In this document: one piece after another, positions 23,217 to 23,272 of the stretch | How positions within the stretch are numbered: the first letter of the stretch is position 1 | Layout of the letters: each line of letters begins with the position of its first letter | Source: CAZOHN01 sp964579325 | Lineage (GTDB): Bacteria; Pseudomonadota; Alphaproteobacteria; Rhodobacterales; Rhodobacteraceae | Assembly (NCBI GenBank): GCA_964579325.1 | Contig: CAZOHN010000037.1 | Span: forward strand, 1 to 23,272 | DNA length: 23,272 nucleotides | Direction of reading: 5' to 3' | Notes under the pieces: generated by a model | Told to the model about the DNA's origin: nothing | What the model saw: only the letters and a program-made list of their open reading frames with translations | Database searches by the model: none | Program-made: the position numbers and the translations under genes

Positions 23217-23272
23217 GGAGACGTGGCCGAGTGGTCGAAGGCACACCCCTGCTAAGGGTGCAGACGGGAAAC
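23217..23272 (+). tRNA. tRNA-Ser(GCU), 3' part beyond the window
   Basis: Begins with acceptor strand GGAGACG, then a D-arm (GCCGAGTGGTCGAAGGC). The anticodon stem is CACCC/GGGTG with loop CTGCTAA, whose anticodon GCT lies at 23251-23253. The start of the long serine-type variable arm (CAGACGGGAAAC) follows. The T-arm and 3' end are outside the window. A weak TTGTTT-N18-TAGACG promoter (23180-23209) precedes it by 7 bases. Confidence 0.9.

Noticed and set aside
23022..23255. 77-codon plus frame ending in AEWSKAHPC
   Set aside because: Its end is the translated tRNA-Ser sequence, and its start is inside the hydrolase-like gene.

Overview
The window is GC-rich, densely coded chromosomal DNA that looks like an alphaproteobacterium of the order Rhodobacterales (Rhodobacter/Roseobacter relatives). 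The reasons are very high third-position GC, the gene set (MaoC-Pta/AckA pair, rplY-pth block, H-NOX with a soluble hybrid kinase, trpA, ychF), and a SqrR-type operator. No organism name can be read from the sequence alone. I found no insertion sequence, integrase, CRISPR array, rRNA or replication origin.

Left part (1-7400, minus strand): an operon-like module that reads leftward and runs off the window. Its order is (i) a 944-residue cytoplasmic protein with a subtilisin (S8) domain and a C-terminal trypsin-like domain, (ii) a 665-residue protein with an N-terminal helical domain, a trypsin-like protease and a P-loop NTPase, and (iii) a STAND-type P-loop NTPase that is incomplete at the left edge. 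It resembles the protease plus STAND NTPase modules proposed as bacterial conflict or antiphage signalling systems. Genes (ii) and (iii) lie in the same reading frame and only one TGA separates them, followed by 133 open codons of Pro/Arg/Ala-rich sequence. This module is the best candidate for something undescribed.

Middle part (7400-16200): mostly housekeeping. It holds a translationally coupled pta(MaoC fusion)-ackA pair; a small DUF2892/YgaP-like membrane protein preceded by an ATTC-N8-GAAT palindrome that fits the sulfide-responsive SqrR repressor; a TIGR03792-like protein; a cold-shock protein; a 25-residue membrane peptide too short for usual gene calling; a DUF2237-DUF2332-pth run; an IsdG-type haem-degrading monooxygenase on the opposite strand; ribosomal protein L25 (rplY); and an FMN-dependent L-lactate dehydrogenase.

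Right part (16300-23272): an H-NOX nitric-oxide/oxygen sensor overlapping a soluble hybrid histidine kinase (a likely two-gene NO-sensing pathway), then trpA, a PhnB-like VOC protein and the ATPase YchF. After these comes a tightly overlapping three-gene set of a shortened, divergent cytochrome P450, an acyl carrier protein and an alpha/beta-hydrolase-like protein, which may process a carrier-bound acyl substrate. The window ends inside a tRNA-Ser(GCU) gene.
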